From an uncultured Senegalimassilia sp. (GTDB lineage: Bacteria > Actinomycetota > Coriobacteriia > Coriobacteriales > Eggerthellaceae), in assembly GCF_934636665.1 (NCBI RefSeq), contig NZ_CAKUAT010000013.1, positions 7,038-71,037 of the forward strand: a DNA stretch of 64,000 nt, written 5' to 3'. Shown one piece after another: positions 44,778-54,220 of this stretch. Position numbers and translations under genes: made by a program. The notes beneath the pieces are model-generated. The model had not been told where the DNA came from. It saw nothing but the letters and a program-made list of their open reading frames with translations, and did no database searches. The first letter of the stretch is position 1; each line of letters opens with the position of its first letter.

Positions 44778-45716
44778 CTAGAGCGACAAGATGGGTGCGG
44801 CGACCTGCTTCTTGCGGGAGAGCACGCCGGGCATCCAGACGGACTTGCCGGTGCAGTCGATATCGAAGGCGCGGTTGACGAAGTCGGTGTCGCCCTCGCA
44901 GATGAACTGGCTGCCCTCGGCCAGGATGTCGGTGGCGAAGAACAGCACGAACTGGTAGCCCTTGTCCGCGACCAGGCCCTTGATGGCCTCGCGGATCTCG
45001 ACCTCGCGGCCGAGCACGGCCTGCAGGTCGACCGTTTCGTACTGGCCGATGTAGACCTTGTTGCCGTTGGACAGCTCGAACTCCTTGGCGTCGGCGTTGA
45101 CCAGCTTGTCGACGGGGAGCTCTGCGGGGTTGGAGCGGCACTTGAAGATGGACATGCCGTACTCGACCGGGTCAACGCCCACGGCGGCTGCCGTGCGGGC
45201 GATGATGTCGCGGTCGAAGTCGGTGGTGGTGGGCGACTTCATGATGACGGTGTCGGTGAGCATGGCGCCGAGCAGCAGCGCGGCGATGCCACGCGGCAGC
45301 TCCACGCCTTCGATCTCGAACTCGCGCGCCACGATGGCGGCGGTGGAGCCGACGGGCTTGGCGTTGAAACGCAGCGGCTGCGCGGTGACCAGGCCACCCA
45401 GGCGATGATGGTCGACGATCTCGACGATCTCGGCAGAGTCAAGGCCGTCGGCGGACTGCAGAGCCTCGTTGTGGTCGACGAGGATGACCTGCTGGCCCTC
45501 GGAAAGGGACTCGATCAGACGCGGAGCCTCGATGCCGTTCTCGCCCAGGATCCACTCGGTCTCCGGCGGAAAGCCGCCCAGACGGCACGCCTCGTAGACG
45601 GCGTCGGAACCGGCGCGCTTGGCCAGCTCGTTTTTCAGGTACGCATAGCCAACAGCTGCGCTGATGGCATCGTTGTCGGGGTTTTTGTGACCGAACACCA
45701 GGATGGGTGCCGCCAT
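44778..45716 (-). CDS. ppaC: Manganese-dependent inorganic pyrophosphatase (family II)
   Basis: 312 aa, usual length. DHH-family metal ligands: VFGHKNPDNDAISAAVGYAYL, VDHNEALQS, EIVDHHRLGG, and ALLLGAMLTDTVIMKSPTTTDFD. The C-terminal DHHA2 domain ends with CTGKSVWMPGVLSRKKQVAPIL-like sequence that binds pyrophosphate. It hydrolyses PPi in the cytoplasm. Preceded by a good promoter (45812-45841). Confidence 0.96.
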   Translation of the reverse strand: MAAPILVFGHKNPDNDAISAAVGYAYLKNELAKRAGSDAVYEACRLGGFPPETEWILGENGIEAPRLIESLSEGQQVILVDHNEALQSADGLDSAEIVEIVDHHRLGGLVTAQPLRFNAKPVGSTAAIVAREFEIEGVELPRGIAALLLGAMLTDTVIMKSPTTTDFDRDIIARTAAAVGVDPVEYGMSIFKCRSNPAELPVDKLVNADAKEFELSNGNKVYIGQYETVDLQAVLGREVEIREAIKGLVADKGYQFVLFFATDILAEGSQFICEGDTDFVNRAFDIDCTGKSVWMPGVLSRKKQVAAPILSL

Positions 45717-46197
45717 GTGATCGCTCCTTCGCTAGCCGGGTCGCGCCCGGCCCTTCATCGTCCTACCCTTTTCGGCGAAGCGTTCGCAAAATGACGCGAC
45801 GCCGACCATTCATTATAACCTCGCTTGCCGAACATGTTCAAAACCCTAGGGAACTGCCACGAACCGGGCGCAAACGGCCGGCGAAAGCAGCATTCGAACG
45901 TAGCATGCGCCGCCCCTATATCGCGCCGATACAGCATCGAACAAGACAACCCCCGCCGTCATGCAGCGCAAACGAAGGTCGGGAAACAGTGCCTGACGCG
46001 GAAAACCATGCCGAACGGCCGAGCGGAGCCGGGAACGACGGCTGCCATCATGCAGCCCTGATGCCCGCAGGCACGGTTTCCTCTACATGCTGGAACCGTT
46101 AACCGTGCGTAAACCGCTACGCGCGCCGGCGGCAAGCCGGTATAGTGTACGGAAACGGAAACGACCGCATGAGGCGGCGATGCGCGAAGGAGCGAAC
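45717..46197. promoter_or_regulatory. Divergent promoter region of ppaC and sdaA
   Basis: On the minus strand TTGAAC (45836-45841), 18 bp and TATAAT (45812-45817) form the ppaC promoter. On the plus strand TATAGT at 46141-46146 is a plausible -10 for sdaA, with no clear -35. No gene or RNA is recognisable in these 480 bp. Confidence 0.6.
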
Positions 46198-47823
46198 ATG
46201 GAGACGATTGGGTTGACCGATATCATCGGGCCGGTGATGGTGGGGCCGTCGAGCAGCCACACCGCCGGCGCGCTGCGCATCGCGTACATGGCGCGCAAGC
46301 TGGCCGGCGCGTTGCCGGCGCACGTGGAGTTCCGCCTGCTCGGCAGCTTCGCGCATACGCTGACCGGCCACGGCACGGACAAGGCGCTCGTCGCCGGCAT
46401 GCTCGGCTTCGCACCCGATGACCTACGCATCCGCAACTCGTTCGCGCACGCGCGCGAGGCGGGACTCGACTTCACCTTCACTCCCCTGCCGGACTGCGAC
46501 GATTACGAGCATCCCAACACCATCGACATCGTCATCGAAACCGCCGAGGGCGGGCGCATGGAGGTGCGCGGCGAGAGCGTGGGCGGCGGCGCTGCCGTCA
46601 TCCGCAAGATCGACGGGGTGGACGTCTACATCACCGGCGAGAACCACTCGATCGTGGTGCAGCAGCGCGACCTGCCGGGCGTGCTCGCGCATATCGCCAC
46701 CAGCCTTTCGGCGCACGGCGTCAACATCGCCACGGCCCGCATGTACCGCGAGCAGCGCGGCGACACGGCATGGACCGTGCTTGAGACCGACCAGCGCATC
46801 AACGACGATGCGCAGGCAACCATTTTGGAAAATCCCCTGATCCGCGGCGTACGAGTCATCCCCGCCGCCTCGCTCGGCCAGGCCCAGGCAACCGTCGGGG
46901 AAGCCGAGCAGGCAGCGGCGCTCGAACGCCTGCGCACGCTTGATTTTACGAACGGGACGCAGCTGCTCGCGCTTTGCGCCGCGCAAAAAGCCGGCATCTC
47001 CGAGGTGTTCCTACGCCGCGAAGCCGCCGTGCAGCAAGCCGGCGGGCATGCCGACGGCACGAGCGCATACCTTGCCTACGCGCTGCGCGTCATGAAAGAC
47101 GCCGCGTTCCTGCCGCTCGACGCGCCGGCCGCATCCATGGGCGGGCTTTTGGGCGGCGAGGCGCAGCGCATCGCGAAGGTGCGCGACTCGGGCGCCGACG
47201 TGCTCGGCGAGCCCATCGCCAGCGCCTGCGCCTATGCCATGGCCGTGCTTGAGACCAACGCCTCCATGGGCCGCATCGTGGCAGCCCCCACTGCCGGATC
47301 GGCCGGCGTCATCCCCGGCGTGCTGCTATCCCTGCAGAAGGCGAAGGGGTATTCCGACGAGCAGCTTCAGCGTGCACTGGCTTGCGCCGCCGCCGTGGGC
47401 TACCTGATCACCCGCAACGCCACGGTCTCCGGCGCCGAAGGCGGTTGTCAAGCCGAGATCGGGTCGGCGGCCGCAATGGCCGCGGCGGCATGCGTGGAGC
47501 TTGAGGGCGGCACGCCCGAGCAGTGCTTGAACGCCGCTGGCAACGCGCTCACCAACATGATGGGCCTGGTGTGCGACCCTGTTGCGGGCCTGGTGGAGGT
47601 GCCCTGCCAGAAACGCAACGCCGCCGGCGCGGCAACGGCGCTGGTGAGCGCTCAAACTTCGCTTGCGGGCATCGGCAATTTGGTGGGCTTCGACCAAACG
47701 GTGGAGGCCATGTACAAGGTCGGCCGCAGCCTTCCCTTCGAGCTACGCGAATCGGCCCTGGGCGGCCTAGCGGCAACCCCCGACGCCTGCGCCTGGTGCG
47801 AATCGCACATGTGCGGGAAGTAA
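46198..47823 (+). CDS. sdaA: L-serine dehydratase, single-chain iron-sulfur type
   Basis: 541 aa combining beta and alpha domains. IGPVMVGPSSSHTAGALRIAYMAR (residues about 8-31) is the beta-domain signature. VYITGENHSIVVQQRDLPGVLAHIATSLSAHGVNIATARMYRE (about 142-184) is an ACT domain. The alpha domain contains APTAGSAGVIPGVLLSL, SGAEGGCQAEIGSAAAMAAAA, GLVCDPVAGLVEVPCQKRNA, giving the cysteines for a [4Fe-4S] cluster. It converts serine to pyruvate and ammonia. AAGGAG lies 7 nt before the ATG at 46198. Confidence 0.94.
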   Translation: METIGLTDIIGPVMVGPSSSHTAGALRIAYMARKLAGALPAHVEFRLLGSFAHTLTGHGTDKALVAGMLGFAPDDLRIRNSFAHAREAGLDFTFTPLPDCDDYEHPNTIDIVIETAEGGRMEVRGESVGGGAAVIRKIDGVDVYITGENHSIVVQQRDLPGVLAHIATSLSAHGVNIATARMYREQRGDTAWTVLETDQRINDDAQATILENPLIRGVRVIPAASLGQAQATVGEAEQAAALERLRTLDFTNGTQLLALCAAQKAGISEVFLRREAAVQQAGGHADGTSAYLAYALRVMKDAAFLPLDAPAASMGGLLGGEAQRIAKVRDSGADVLGEPIASACAYAMAVLETNASMGRIVAAPTAGSAGVIPGVLLSLQKAKGYSDEQLQRALACAAAVGYLITRNATVSGAEGGCQAEIGSAAAMAAAACVELEGGTPEQCLNAAGNALTNMMGLVCDPVAGLVEVPCQKRNAAGAATALVSAQTSLAGIGNLVGFDQTVEAMYKVGRSLPFELRESALGGLAATPDACAWCESHMCGK

Positions 47824-47851
47824 GGGGCTGCGACACCGGCTTTCCGCGGCG

Positions 47852-47974
47852 AAGCGTGAACACACCTCCATCCCCTGTTCATGCGCCGGCGCAGCGACCC
47901 ACGTCAACGCCACCGGCCGCTTGCCCGGCCGCCCCGCGGGGCCCAAGCGTGAACACACCCCCGTCCCCCGTTCA
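47852..47974. repeat. Pair of 30-bp REP-like repeats between sdaA and pcrA
   Basis: Copies at 47852-47881 and 47945-47974, same orientation, 93 bp apart, differ at 3 of 30 positions. Each begins AAGCGTGAACACACC and ends with GTTCA; TGAAC and GTTCA make a short inverted repeat around a C-rich centre. The C-tract with CCRTCCCC resembles interspersed GTCCCC-type repeats seen in many bacterial genomes next to REP-associated transposases. No transposase gene is present here. Confidence 0.6.
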
Positions 47975-47990
47975 ACCCTGCTTAATGAAC

Positions 47991-48029
47991 GAAGCGCCCC
48001 GCAAACCACCGAGGTTTGCGGGGCGCTTC
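47991..48029. terminator. Bidirectional terminator between sdaA and pcrA
   Basis: GAAGCGCCCCGCAAACC and GGTTTGCGGGGCGCTTC form a perfect 17-bp stem with a 5-nt loop between two convergent genes. Confidence 0.85.
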
Positions 48030-48074
48030 CATATGCAGGCTGCACCAAGCGACCCGATCGTAGCCGCTTGCGCC

Positions 48075-50621
48075 CTACCCGATCTTGACGATGGGTGCGT
48101 AGTCTTTCAGCAGCTTCTTCGTTTGACCGGACTTGGAGAAGCGGACGTAGAGCGTGTCGCCGTCCACCTTCGTCACCTTGCCGCGGCCGAACGTCTTGTG
48201 GTCGACGGTGTCGCCGGCGGCGAAGGTCATCTTGGCTGCCGCCTTCTTCTCCGCCCCGGGGCGCACGTAGGCGCCCGATACCGAACGACCTGCCCCGATG
48301 CGATTCGTTCGCACCTCGCGGCGCTCGCGCTCGGACCTTCCGCCGGGGGCGCTGGCGCTTGAGCGGCCGAACACGCGGCCGCCACCGGCCTCCACGCCGC
48401 TGCCGGAAATGCCCTTGCGGCTGCCGCGCTTCTCCCAACCGGTGCCGGAGAAGCCCTGGCTGCCCACGCCCATGGTCTGGCGAAGCTCGCCGGGGATCTC
48501 ATGGATGAAGCGCGACACCGGGTTAGCCTGCGTCTGGCCGAAAATCTGGCGCGTGTAGGCGCAGGTGAGGAACAGCACCTTGCGGGCGCGCGTGATGGCG
48601 ACGTAGGCCAGGCGGCGCTCCTCCTCGATGCCGGCGGCGTCGCCGACGCTGTTCATGTGCGGGAACAGCGTCTCCTCCATGCCCGCCACGAACACGCAAT
48701 CGAATTCCAGGCCCTTCGAGGCATGCACCGTCATCATGGTGACCGCCTGACCATCCTCGTCCATGGTGTCGAGGTCGGTGCGCAGGCGCACCCACTCCAG
48801 GAAGTCAGCCAGCGAATCGCCGCGCAGCACGCGCACAGGCTCTTCAGATCCTTGCAAACTCGCCGCAGGTAGCGCAGAGTCAGCGAGGGTTTCCCCAGTG
48901 CCCGAGCCGTGGTCGATGGCGAAGGCGCCGCGTACTTCGGTACGCAAGCCTTCGTCAGCGGCCGCGGATTGGGTACTGGGGGAAGCCGCAGCGTCGAGTA
49001 CGCCGCCGTTCGGCAGAACGGCGGAAGGCCGAGGTGCCGCGTAATCGGCGTCCTCCTCTTCGTGGGTGTCCACGAACTCGTCGACTACGGACAGGAACTC
49101 CTGGATGTTCTCCACGCGCCCGCGCGCCTCGTCGGTGTTCTCGGCCTGCAAGGCGCTGATCAGGCCGGACTTGTCGATGACGGCCTCGATACACTTGCGC
49201 AGATCGCCCGAGTAGGACTGCGCGTCCTTGATGATCTGCACGAACTCCCCCACGCTGCGGCGCGTGGCGGCACGCAGCTCGGGGTCGGCGATGGCGATCT
49301 CGGCGCCCTCCATGAACGTCATGTCCATCTCGCGCGCGAACTGCTCGATGCGCTCCACCGTGGACTTGCCGATGCCGCGGCGCGGCGTGTTGATGACGCG
49401 CTTGGCGGCGATGTCGTCAGCGGGGTTGACCACCAACGTGAGGTAGGCCATGACGTCGCGGATCTCGGCGCGGTCGAAGAATCGCGTGCCGCCGACGATG
49501 CGGTACGGCACGCCGGCGCGCAGCAGCATATCTTCAAGCATGCGCGACTGGGCGTTGGTGCGGTAGAACACCGCCACCTGGTTGTAGGACAGCCCCTTCT
49601 GGCGCTGCTTCTCGATCTCGCCGGCGATCCAGCGGCCCTCGTCGCGCTCGTCGGAGGCCATGTACACGTGGATCTTCTCGCCGTCTTCCTGGTCGGTGAA
49701 CAGCTTCTTCACCTTGCGATGCTGGTTGTTCGCGATAACAGCGTTGGCCGCGGCCAGAACGTTGCCCACGCTGCGGTAGTTCTGCTCCAGCTTCACCGTG
49801 GTGCACTGCGGATAGTCCTTCTCGAACTCCAGGATGTTGCGGATGTCGGCGCCACGCCAGCTATAAATGGACTGGTCGTCGTCGCCCACCACCATGATGT
49901 TGCCGTGCTGCTCGGCCAGAAGGCGCGTGATCTCGTACTGTGCGTGGTTGGTGTCCTGGTACTCGTCCACCATGATGTAGCGGAAGCGCAGCTGGTAAGC
50001 CTCGAGCACGTCGGGGTGGTTCTTCAGCAGCAGGTACGCGTACAGCAACAGGTCGTCGAAGTCGAAGGCGTTGGCCTGCTTCAAGCGCTCCTGCAGCTTC
50101 TCGTAGACGCGCGCGGCCACCTTGCCCACCGGGTCGTTGGCCTCCTTCGCGAAGTTGCCGGGCACCTTCAGCTCGTTTTTCGCCGTGGAAATGCGGTTCA
50201 TCAGGGCGTTTATGGGGAAGCGCTTCGGGTCGATGTCCAGCTCGGCCATGATTTCCTTGTACAGGCGCTTCTGGTCGTCGGTGTCGTAGATGGTGAAGCT
50301 CTTCGAGAATCCCAGGCGCTCGGCGTCGGCGCGCAGCATGCGCACACACATGCTGTGGAAGGTGGACACCCACATGCCGCGGCTGCGCGGGCCGACCAGG
50401 CCCTGCAGGCGCTCGCGCATCTCGGCGGCCGCCTTGTTGGTGAACGTGATGGCCAAGATCTCCCACGGGGCCACGTTCAAATCCTCCAGGATGTGCGCGA
50501 TGCGGTACGTGAGCACGCGCGTTTTGCCTGATCCAGCACCAGCCAAGACCAAAAGCGGGCCTTCGGTGCATTCGACGGCCTGACGCTGGGGGCCGTTGAG
50601 CGTGGTGATGTCGACGGGCAT
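48075..50621 (-). CDS. pcrA: ATP-dependent DNA helicase PcrA/UvrD
   Basis: 848 aa, superfamily 1A. LNGPQRQAVECTEGPLLVLAGAGSGKTRVLTYRIAHI (Q motif and Walker A), YIMVDEYQDTNHAQYEI (motif II), VGDDDQSIYSWRGAD (III), MTVHASKGLEFDCVFVAGMEETLFPH (V) and EEERRLAYVAITRARKVLFLT (VI). About residues 520-605 hold a low-complexity insertion. The last 45 residues (VDHKTFGRGKVTKVDGDTLYVRFSKSG) are the Tudor-like domain that binds RNA polymerase. It acts in repair and replication. AGGAAG lies 4 nt before the ATG; TACAAT at 50687-50692 may be the -10. Confidence 0.96.
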   Translation of the reverse strand: MPVDITTLNGPQRQAVECTEGPLLVLAGAGSGKTRVLTYRIAHILEDLNVAPWEILAITFTNKAAAEMRERLQGLVGPRSRGMWVSTFHSMCVRMLRADAERLGFSKSFTIYDTDDQKRLYKEIMAELDIDPKRFPINALMNRISTAKNELKVPGNFAKEANDPVGKVAARVYEKLQERLKQANAFDFDDLLLYAYLLLKNHPDVLEAYQLRFRYIMVDEYQDTNHAQYEITRLLAEQHGNIMVVGDDDQSIYSWRGADIRNILEFEKDYPQCTTVKLEQNYRSVGNVLAAANAVIANNQHRKVKKLFTDQEDGEKIHVYMASDERDEGRWIAGEIEKQRQKGLSYNQVAVFYRTNAQSRMLEDMLLRAGVPYRIVGGTRFFDRAEIRDVMAYLTLVVNPADDIAAKRVINTPRRGIGKSTVERIEQFAREMDMTFMEGAEIAIADPELRAATRRSVGEFVQIIKDAQSYSGDLRKCIEAVIDKSGLISALQAENTDEARGRVENIQEFLSVVDEFVDTHEEEDADYAAPRPSAVLPNGGVLDAAASPSTQSAAADEGLRTEVRGAFAIDHGSGTGETLADSALPAASLQGSEEPVRVLRGDSLADFLEWVRLRTDLDTMDEDGQAVTMMTVHASKGLEFDCVFVAGMEETLFPHMNSVGDAAGIEEERRLAYVAITRARKVLFLTCAYTRQIFGQTQANPVSRFIHEIPGELRQTMGVGSQGFSGTGWEKRGSRKGISGSGVEAGGGRVFGRSSASAPGGRSERERREVRTNRIGAGRSVSGAYVRPGAEKKAAAKMTFAAGDTVDHKTFGRGKVTKVDGDTLYVRFSKSGQTKKLLKDYAPIVKIG

Positions 50622-50888
50622 AGGGCTTCCTAACATGATGTTCACGTGCGGTTGCAAGTTCAAAGCGCCCAAAGGCGCGACTGATGATTGTACCGCTTCC
50701 GAGCGGCGCGCGCCCTATTCGCGCCAAGCATGCACAGCATGGCCAGAGGATGTTCGATTCCACGCACGAAAAGCCCACCGACGGCACGGCTCGGCGAAGC
50801 GGGGTGGATAGTTGCCAGGCGGCCGTCGGGCTTCTCCTTCTGCTAGGCCGGCCCCCGTCCGCAAAAGGCGCCTTTCCGCGCACGAAAA

Positions 50889-50916
50889 AAGGCGGACCGG
50901 TTTCCCGATCCGCCTT
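50889..50916 (-). terminator. Intrinsic terminator after the DAHP synthase gene
   Basis: AAGGCGGA...TCCGCCTT stem, extended by CCGG/CCGA partial pairing around TTTC, followed on the minus strand by TTTTTTCG. The rest of the gap 50,622-50,945 contains only pcrA upstream sequence and no gene. Confidence 0.9.
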
Positions 50917-50945
50917 CGTTACGTTGCGCAAAACGCCTTCGCGCG

Positions 50946-51749
50946 CTAGACGATCTTCTTCCCGAACACCGCGGCGATCTCGCGCAGCTCTTCGACCAGG
51001 ACGCGGAACTGCGCCGGGGTCAGCTGCTGCGGGCCGTCGGAAAGCGCCGCCGGCGGGTTGGGATGCACCTCGATCATGATGGAGTCGGCGCCCACGGCGA
51101 CCGCGGCGCGCGCCAGGCTGGGCACCAGGTCGCGCACGCCTGCCGGATGGGACACGTCCACGCAGATGGGCAGCAGGCTTTGCTTGTGGATGACGGGCAC
51201 GGCCGAGATGTCGAGCGTGAAACGCGTAGCCGTCTCGAACGTGCGCAGGCCGCGCTCGCACAGCACCACGTTGTCGTTGCCCTCCATGGTGATGTAGTCG
51301 GTTGCCGCCAGCCACTCGGCGATGGTGCCCGCGAAGCCGCGCTTGAACAGCACCATCTTGTGGGAGTCCTTCGTGACCTTGCCGATGTTCTTCAACAAGC
51401 TGAAGTTCTGGAAGTTGCGGGCGCCCACCTGCAGGCCGTCCACATAGGAATGGACCAGCTCGCAGTGCTCGGAGTCCATGACCTCCGTAAGGGTTTTCAG
51501 GCCGTACTTCTCGCCGCCGGCCTTCATGATCTTAAGCGCTTCCTCGCCAAGGCCCTGGAAGCTGTGCGGGTTGGTGCGCGGCTTGTACGCGCCGCCGCGG
51601 ATCCAGGTCAGGCCCAGGTCGCTGATGCACTCGGCAACTTCGAAGAACTGCTCTTCGCTCTCAACCGAGCAGGGCCCGGCGTAGATGGTTATCTCGTCGG
51701 TACGGGTGCCGTAATCCGGCAGTTTCGCTTCGATTCTCTGCTCGCTCAT
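50946..51749 (-). CDS. aroF: 3-deoxy-7-phosphoheptulonate (DAHP) synthase, KDO8P-like type
   Basis: 267 aa, the short type I-beta form. ITIYAGPCSVESEEQFFEVA, RGGAYKPRTNPHSFQGLGEEAL, LQVGARNFQNFSLLK, MVLFKRGFAGTIAEWLAA and the PICVDVSHPAGVRDLV metal site are intact. It condenses PEP and erythrose-4-phosphate in the first step of aromatic synthesis. There is no N-terminal regulatory domain. Its start overlaps the chorismate mutase stop by 4 nt (ATGA), so the two are coupled. Confidence 0.96.
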   Translation of the reverse strand: MSEQRIEAKLPDYGTRTDEITIYAGPCSVESEEQFFEVAECISDLGLTWIRGGAYKPRTNPHSFQGLGEEALKIMKAGGEKYGLKTLTEVMDSEHCELVHSYVDGLQVGARNFQNFSLLKNIGKVTKDSHKMVLFKRGFAGTIAEWLAATDYITMEGNDNVVLCERGLRTFETATRFTLDISAVPVIHKQSLLPICVDVSHPAGVRDLVPSLARAAVAVGADSIMIEVHPNPPAALSDGPQQLTPAQFRVLVEELREIAAVFGKKIV

Positions 51750-52027
51750 GCTGACGGGGTCTCCTTCATGACTTTCAGGATAGTACCGTAGATCTCGCGG
51801 AGGTTATCGTTATAAAGCGGGCCCTCGTTATAGCTGTCCACCTTCTCGAAGATCTCCTCTTCGCGTTTGGGGTCGTACAGACCCAGGTGCGCACCGGGCT
51901 TCAGGCCGCGGATGACCAGCGAATGACCGGCGCGCTTGTTGAGCAGCGCGACGATCTGGCGGTCAAGCTCGTCGATCTTTGCACGATGTTCCTGGATCTG
52001 CTCGAACGAGCTGTTCTGATCAGACAT
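51746..52027 (-). CDS. aroQ: Chorismate mutase, AroQ class
   Basis: 93 aa, all-helical AroQ fold: EHRAKIDELDRQIVALLNKRAGHSLVIRGLK with the catalytic Arg/Lys positions and YDPKREEEIFEKVDSYNEGPLYNDNLREIYGTIL. It converts chorismate to prephenate. In this operon it may also serve as a feedback partner of the DAHP synthase, as physically linked or fused AroQ domains do elsewhere; that is inference. AAGGAA precedes the ATG at 52027; the frame extends upstream without a site. Confidence 0.9.
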   Translation of the reverse strand: MSDQNSSFEQIQEHRAKIDELDRQIVALLNKRAGHSLVIRGLKPGAHLGLYDPKREEEIFEKVDSYNEGPLYNDNLREIYGTILKVMKETPSA

Positions 52028-52207
52028 CGGCGTTCCTTCCTGTTCTTGAGCGGTAACGAGCATGGCCGCGCGACGCGTCGAGTGCCAGACGCGCGCCGTG
52101 CCGGACGAAAGCGGCCCTCGTGTGCGCATCATGATAGCAAAACAACCGGCTGATTCAGGGAAATCTGAGGAATAAAGTAGGTAAATGGGGCCAGCGCCCC
52201 GCCCCGG

Positions 52208-53146
52208 CTATAAGACAGCGGAGAACGTGGCCAGCAACGGGATGGTGACCAGCGCCAAGACGGTGGTGATGAAGGTGCCCTGCGCCATGGTCTTGGCGTC
52301 GCCGCCGTACTGATAGCAGAACATGGTGCCGTTGGTGGCAACGGGCATGGCCGCCAGCACCACGACCACCCCCAGCAGCGCGCCGCCGGCAAGGGGGCGC
52401 ATGACGGCGAAGATGAGCAGCGGGATGGCCACCATGCGCACCAGGCATGCGATCCACAAGCGAGGGGTGCCCAGAAGCTTGGCGGCGGGAAGGTTCGCCA
52501 GCGACGAGCCCACGATGAGCAGCGTGGCGGGCGTGGTGAAGCTGCCGGTGGTGGAAAGCGCGGGGCCGACCACGGGCACGGCATGCACGCCGCAAAACGC
52601 CAGCGCCATGGTGATGAGCGTGGCGATGTTGCAGGGCGTGACGAAATCACGCCAGCTCATGCGCACCTTGACGCCGTATTCGTTGTCCGAAGCGATGAGC
52701 CATGCGCCGAAGGTGAACGACAGCAGGTTGAACACGATGTTGTACACAACCGCGTATACGACCGTCTGCGGCCCGAAGATGGCGGACAGCACGGGATAGC
52801 CGATGAAGCCCGTGTTTCCGAAGATGAGCATGAAGCGGTACACGCCGCGGCAGCCGTCGGGGATGCGCAGCGCGTAGGTGACGATATAGGCGATGGGGAT
52901 GAACAGCGCATAGCTGAGCACGGAAAGCCCGATGATCTGCCCCATGAGCACAGGGTCGGGCAAGCTGTCAACGTTGAGCACCGACGCCAAGATCAGCGCC
53001 GGCAACGTGGCGCTCAAGACAAGCCCCGAGAGCTTCTTGTCGAAATCGGCGTCCATAACGCCCATTTTCTTGCAGATATAGCCAACACCTATGGCAGCGA
53101 ACAGGGCCACCATCTGCGTGAAGATGCTACTGAACTGGCTAAGCAC
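52208..53146 (-). CDS. AEC-family transporter (auxin efflux carrier/malate permease type)
   Basis: 312 aa with about ten membrane helices. LFAAIGVGYICKKMGVMDADFDKKLSGLVLSATLPALILASV is the typical first repeat, and FGNTGFIGYPVLSAIFG a family motif; the second repeat has ATLLIVGSSLANLP. Members export or import carboxylates or amino-acid derivatives; the substrate cannot be told. Start is GTG at 53146 with AAGGGAAG upstream. Confidence 0.88.
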   Translation of the reverse strand: MLSQFSSIFTQMVALFAAIGVGYICKKMGVMDADFDKKLSGLVLSATLPALILASVLNVDSLPDPVLMGQIIGLSVLSYALFIPIAYIVTYALRIPDGCRGVYRFMLIFGNTGFIGYPVLSAIFGPQTVVYAVVYNIVFNLLSFTFGAWLIASDNEYGVKVRMSWRDFVTPCNIATLITMALAFCGVHAVPVVGPALSTTGSFTTPATLLIVGSSLANLPAAKLLGTPRLWIACLVRMVAIPLLIFAVMRPLAGGALLGVVVVLAAMPVATNGTMFCYQYGGDAKTMAQGTFITTVLALVTIPLLATFSAVL

Positions 53147-53218
53147 TGCTTCCCTTCCCTTTCCCCGTGCATTGCGTGAACTCACGGAGCAGGACAGGAA
53201 AGCGCCAGGCGCAGGCCT

Positions 53219-54220
53219 TTACGCCAGGATGCCCACGATTTGCAGCGCGAAGACGCCGAGCACCAACGCGCCCACCACGATGCGGTACCAGCCGAACGCC
53301 GTGAAGTCGTTCTTCTTAATGTACCCCATCAGGAACTTGATGGACACCACGGACATGACGAACGCCGAAACCACGCCCACCGCAAGCACCACCGCCTCGG
53401 TGGTCGTCATGGCAAGGCCCGCGGCCGCGAACTTGATGCATTTCACCAGGCCCCAGCCAAACATGATGGGGATGGCCAGGAAGAACGTGAACTCCGCCGC
53501 GGCGGTCCTGCTGCAGCCGCACAACATGCCGCCGATGATGGTGGCGCCGGAGCGGGAGGTGCCGGGGATGATGGCGAGCACCTGGAAGCAGCCGATCTTC
53601 AGGGCCGTCTTCCAATCGATGCCGTCGACATCGGTGATGCGGAAAATGCTGCGCTCGGCGGCCTCGTCAACATTGGCGGCGCAGGCATGCGCGGGCGCGG
53701 AGTGCGCCGGAGCCTGCACGCGCGCATGACGGCCGCGCGGGGCCGAAGGCTGCTCTGCGCGGGTGCGCGCCTGGTTTCGCACGGCGGCGCGAGCGCGGCG
53801 CAGACGACGGCAGTTGCGGCGTTCCATGACGATGAACACCACGCCGTACAGGATGAGGATGGCGGCAACGGTGACCTTGTTGTAGAAATGAGCGTTCACC
53901 CAATCGTCGAGCAGAATGCCCACAATGGCCGCCGGGATGCATCCGATGGCCACCATCCCCCACAGCCGCCAGGTCGCGCGCTTCTCATCGGCGCTTTTGC
54001 GCGGGCTCAAGGGGTTGAGCTTATGGAAGTACAGCGTGAGCACGGCCAGGATGGCGCCGATTTGGATGACCACCAAAAACAGCGCAAGGAACTCCGCGGA
54101 CACCTGGAGCTGTACGAAATCATCGACGAGGATCATGTGGCCCGTCGACGAGATAGGCAGCCATTCGGTGACGCCCTCGACGATGCCGATCAATAGGGAT
54201 TTCAACGCTTCGATGATCAT
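53219..54220 (-). CDS. uppP: Undecaprenyl-diphosphatase UppP (BacA) with an extra basic loop
   Basis: 333 aa, longer than the usual 265-290. The two active-site motifs EGVTEWLPISSTGH (residues 15-28) and PGTSRSGATIIGG (219-231) are intact. Between them, about residues 134-195, lies an Arg/Ala/His-rich hydrophilic insertion (RRNCRRLRRARAAVRNQ...) after a membrane helix. The enzyme dephosphorylates undecaprenyl diphosphate outside the membrane to recycle the carrier used by MraY, and confers bacitracin tolerance. Confidence 0.93.
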   Translation of the reverse strand: MIIEALKSLLIGIVEGVTEWLPISSTGHMILVDDFVQLQVSAEFLALFLVVIQIGAILAVLTLYFHKLNPLSPRKSADEKRATWRLWGMVAIGCIPAAIVGILLDDWVNAHFYNKVTVAAILILYGVVFIVMERRNCRRLRRARAAVRNQARTRAEQPSAPRGRHARVQAPAHSAPAHACAANVDEAAERSIFRITDVDGIDWKTALKIGCFQVLAIIPGTSRSGATIIGGMLCGCSRTAAAEFTFFLAIPIMFGWGLVKCIKFAAAGLAMTTTEAVVLAVGVVSAFVMSVVSIKFLMGYIKKNDFTAFGWYRIVVGALVLGVFALQIVGILA

